This document shows positions 19,451-20,567 of a DNA stretch of 20,567 nt, piece by piece; within the stretch, counting starts at the first letter, position 1; each line of letters begins with the position of its first letter. A model generated the notes under the pieces. That model did not search any database and had not been told where the DNA came from. It saw only the letters and a program-made list of their open reading frames with translations. The stretch comes from Candidatus Saccharimonadota bacterium (lineage in GTDB: Bacteria; Patescibacteriota; Saccharimonadia; Saccharimonadales; Saccharimonadaceae), in the NCBI GenBank assembly GCA_030527565.1, contig JAUNAO010000007.1, forward strand, positions 1-20,567. The letters are read 5' to 3'. The translations under genes were made by a program, and so were the position numbers.

Positions 19451-20567
19451 ATGAAATATAGAGCTGGGATGCGCCGGAAGGCGAATGAATACGAAAAAGC
19501 CATCGCGGAATGGTGGAAAGAAGATAAAACTTTTGAAAAGTCGGTAGAAGAGAGACCGATTGATAATTCGTACGTTTTTTATGATGGCCCGCCGTTTATT
19601 ACCGGAAATCCACATCACGGAACTTTGCTCAGCTCGATTGTAAAAGATGCGGTGCCGCGTTTTTGGACGATGAATGGGAAGCGAGTTGAGAGGCGTTGGG
19701 GTTGGGACTGCCATGGTTTGCCAGCGGAAAACTTTGTGGAAAAACAGCTCGGAATTACGGACCGGCGCGAGATCGGGACGAAATGGTCGCTTGAAGATTA
19801 TATTTTGAAGGCGAAAGAGTCGATGGTGGCGAATTCGGAAACTTGGCGGGGGACGATTGATCGGATTGGGCGCTGGGTTGATTTTGATAATTGTTACCGG
19901 ACGATGGATAAGAATTATATGGAGTCGGTTTGGTGGGCATTTAAGAAACTTTACGAGGCGGGGAAGATTTACGAAGGCCGGAAAGTTTTGATGTATGATA
20001 CGAAGTTTGCGACGCCAGTTTCGAAAGCCGAAGTGACAATGGATAATGATGCGTATCAGACTGTGACGGATCCGTCAGCGTATGTGAAGTTTAAGTTGGT
20101 TGGTGAAGATTTGAAGATGCTCGCATGGACGACGACGCCATGGACGTTGCCGGGAAATTTGGCGCTCGCGATTCATCCGGAGCTTGAATATGGCGTGTTT
20201 AATATTGAAGGTGAGAAATTAGTCGTTGCATTGAAGCTGGCGGAGAAGTTGTTCGGGGCGGAGAAGAAACCGGAAGTTGCATATAGGGGAGAGCATTTTG
20301 TTGGGAAGGCGTACGAGCCGATCATTTCGGTTGCAGACGGATTGTTCGATCTCGGGCTCCGCGGTGATGCGGGAACGGTACGGCGGAAAGATACTTATAC
20401 GATTTTGCCAGCGGAATTTGTTTCGGCGGAAGAGGGGACAGGGATTGTACATATTGCACCGGCTTATGGCGAGGACGACTATGCGCTTGCGAATAAGTTT
20501 GAGTTAGATTTCGTCGATTGTCTTGATGAAAATGGATATTATTTGCCGGAGATGGCGGAAGTTTTGC
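19451..20567 (+). CDS. ileS: Isoleucyl-tRNA synthetase, type 2 (3' end outside window)
   Basis: Class Ia synthetase that charges tRNA-Ile and edits valine. The first 372 codons are present and the frame is open at the window edge. The N-terminal catalytic half has FYDGPPFITGNPHHGTLL (HIGH region 55-58), WTMNGKRVERRWGWDCHGLP and the CP1 editing domain with AWTTTPWTLPGNLALA (225-240) and GTGIVHIAPAYGEDDY. The wording around the active site matches the eukaryote-like IleRS2 group (GLPHYGH, RRFGWDCHGLPVE) and not classical bacterial IleRS1 (HIGHALNK). The HIGH motif reads HHGT, with Thr in place of the last His. IleRS2 enzymes are generally mupirocin-resistant. Start ATG 19451 follows an extended -10 by 6 nt, with no Shine-Dalgarno. 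Confidence 0.95.
   Translation, partial: MKYRAGMRRKANEYEKAIAEWWKEDKTFEKSVEERPIDNSYVFYDGPPFITGNPHHGTLLSSIVKDAVPRFWTMNGKRVERRWGWDCHGLPAENFVEKQLGITDRREIGTKWSLEDYILKAKESMVANSETWRGTIDRIGRWVDFDNCYRTMDKNYMESVWWAFKKLYEAGKIYEGRKVLMYDTKFATPVSKAEVTMDNDAYQTVTDPSAYVKFKLVGEDLKMLAWTTTPWTLPGNLALAIHPELEYGVFNIEGEKLVVALKLAEKLFGAEKKPEVAYRGEHFVGKAYEPIISVADGLFDLGLRGDAGTVRRKDTYTILPAEFVSAEEGTGIVHIAPAYGEDDYALANKFELDFVDCLDENGYYLPEMAEVL

Noticed and set aside
1..20567. Recoded TGA (code 25 as in Gracilibacteria)
   Set aside because: TGA ends at least two genes at sensible positions and conserved proteins contain no in-frame TGA.
1..20567. CRISPR array, insertion sequence, prophage or defence island
   Set aside because: No spaced direct repeats, transposase, integrase or nuclease cluster was found; the genes are housekeeping or pilus/competence related.

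Overview
The window looks like a chromosomal segment of a Patescibacteria (CPR) genome, most likely Saccharibacteria (TM7). This rests on gene content and style only, as no rRNA or phylogenetic marker search was possible. Genes are tightly packed and change strand often. There is a type IV pilus/competence set (prepilin-like protein, PilB-type ATPase, ComEC), a membrane-anchored DsbA-like protein, a type-2 (eukaryote-like) isoleucyl-tRNA synthetase and a large cytosolic M1 aminopeptidase. TGA acts as a normal stop (for example at the ends of the first gene and of the CBS gene), so the Gly-recoded CPR lineages are unlikely.

Layout, left to right. 1-1280(+): 3' part of a polytopic O-antigen ligase/polymerase, overlapping the 3' end of dnaK(-). 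3077-3315: two CIRCE operators on the dnaK promoter and a 114-bp palindromic element. 3316-4900(+): ruvB and a membrane PH-domain protein. 4897-5415(-): prepilin-like gene and tRNA-Pro. 5482-9786(+): ftsH and the M1 aminopeptidase. 9781-10763(-): a PF06541-like membrane protein, tRNA-Met and two tRNA-Arg. 10867-13147(+): comEC, yebC and tRNA-Ser. 13184-13288(-): a previously easy-to-miss 34-residue basic protein. 13346-15856(+): pilB-like ATPase, SAM methyltransferase and tRNA-Arg(UCU). 15883-16241(+): a consensus promoter driving a hairpin-rich transcript of about 320 nt, which I think is a non-coding RNA of unknown type. 16249-17046(-): DsbA-like. 17075 to the edge(+): CBS protein, aspS and the 5' part of ileS, which runs off the window.

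The strongest window-wide signal is promoter architecture. Nearly every transcription unit begins with an extended -10, TGnTATAAT or a close variant, usually without a recognisable -35. In ten protein genes the ATG lies 6 nt (once 7 nt) after that box, which places the start codon at or next to +1, so these mRNAs are predicted to be leaderless. A second class (dnaK, ftsH, M1 aminopeptidase, comEC, yebC, dsbA) has Shine-Dalgarno leaders. In several places the promoter of one gene is written over the stop codon of the previous one, and two divergent -10 boxes physically overlap.

The genes cover protein quality control (DnaK under CIRCE/HrcA-type control, FtsH), peptide use (M1 aminopeptidase), recombination (RuvB), DNA uptake and pili (ComEC, PilB, prepilin, with DsbA as a plausible exporter-side folding helper), envelope glycan polymerisation, and translation (six tRNAs, AspRS, IleRS).
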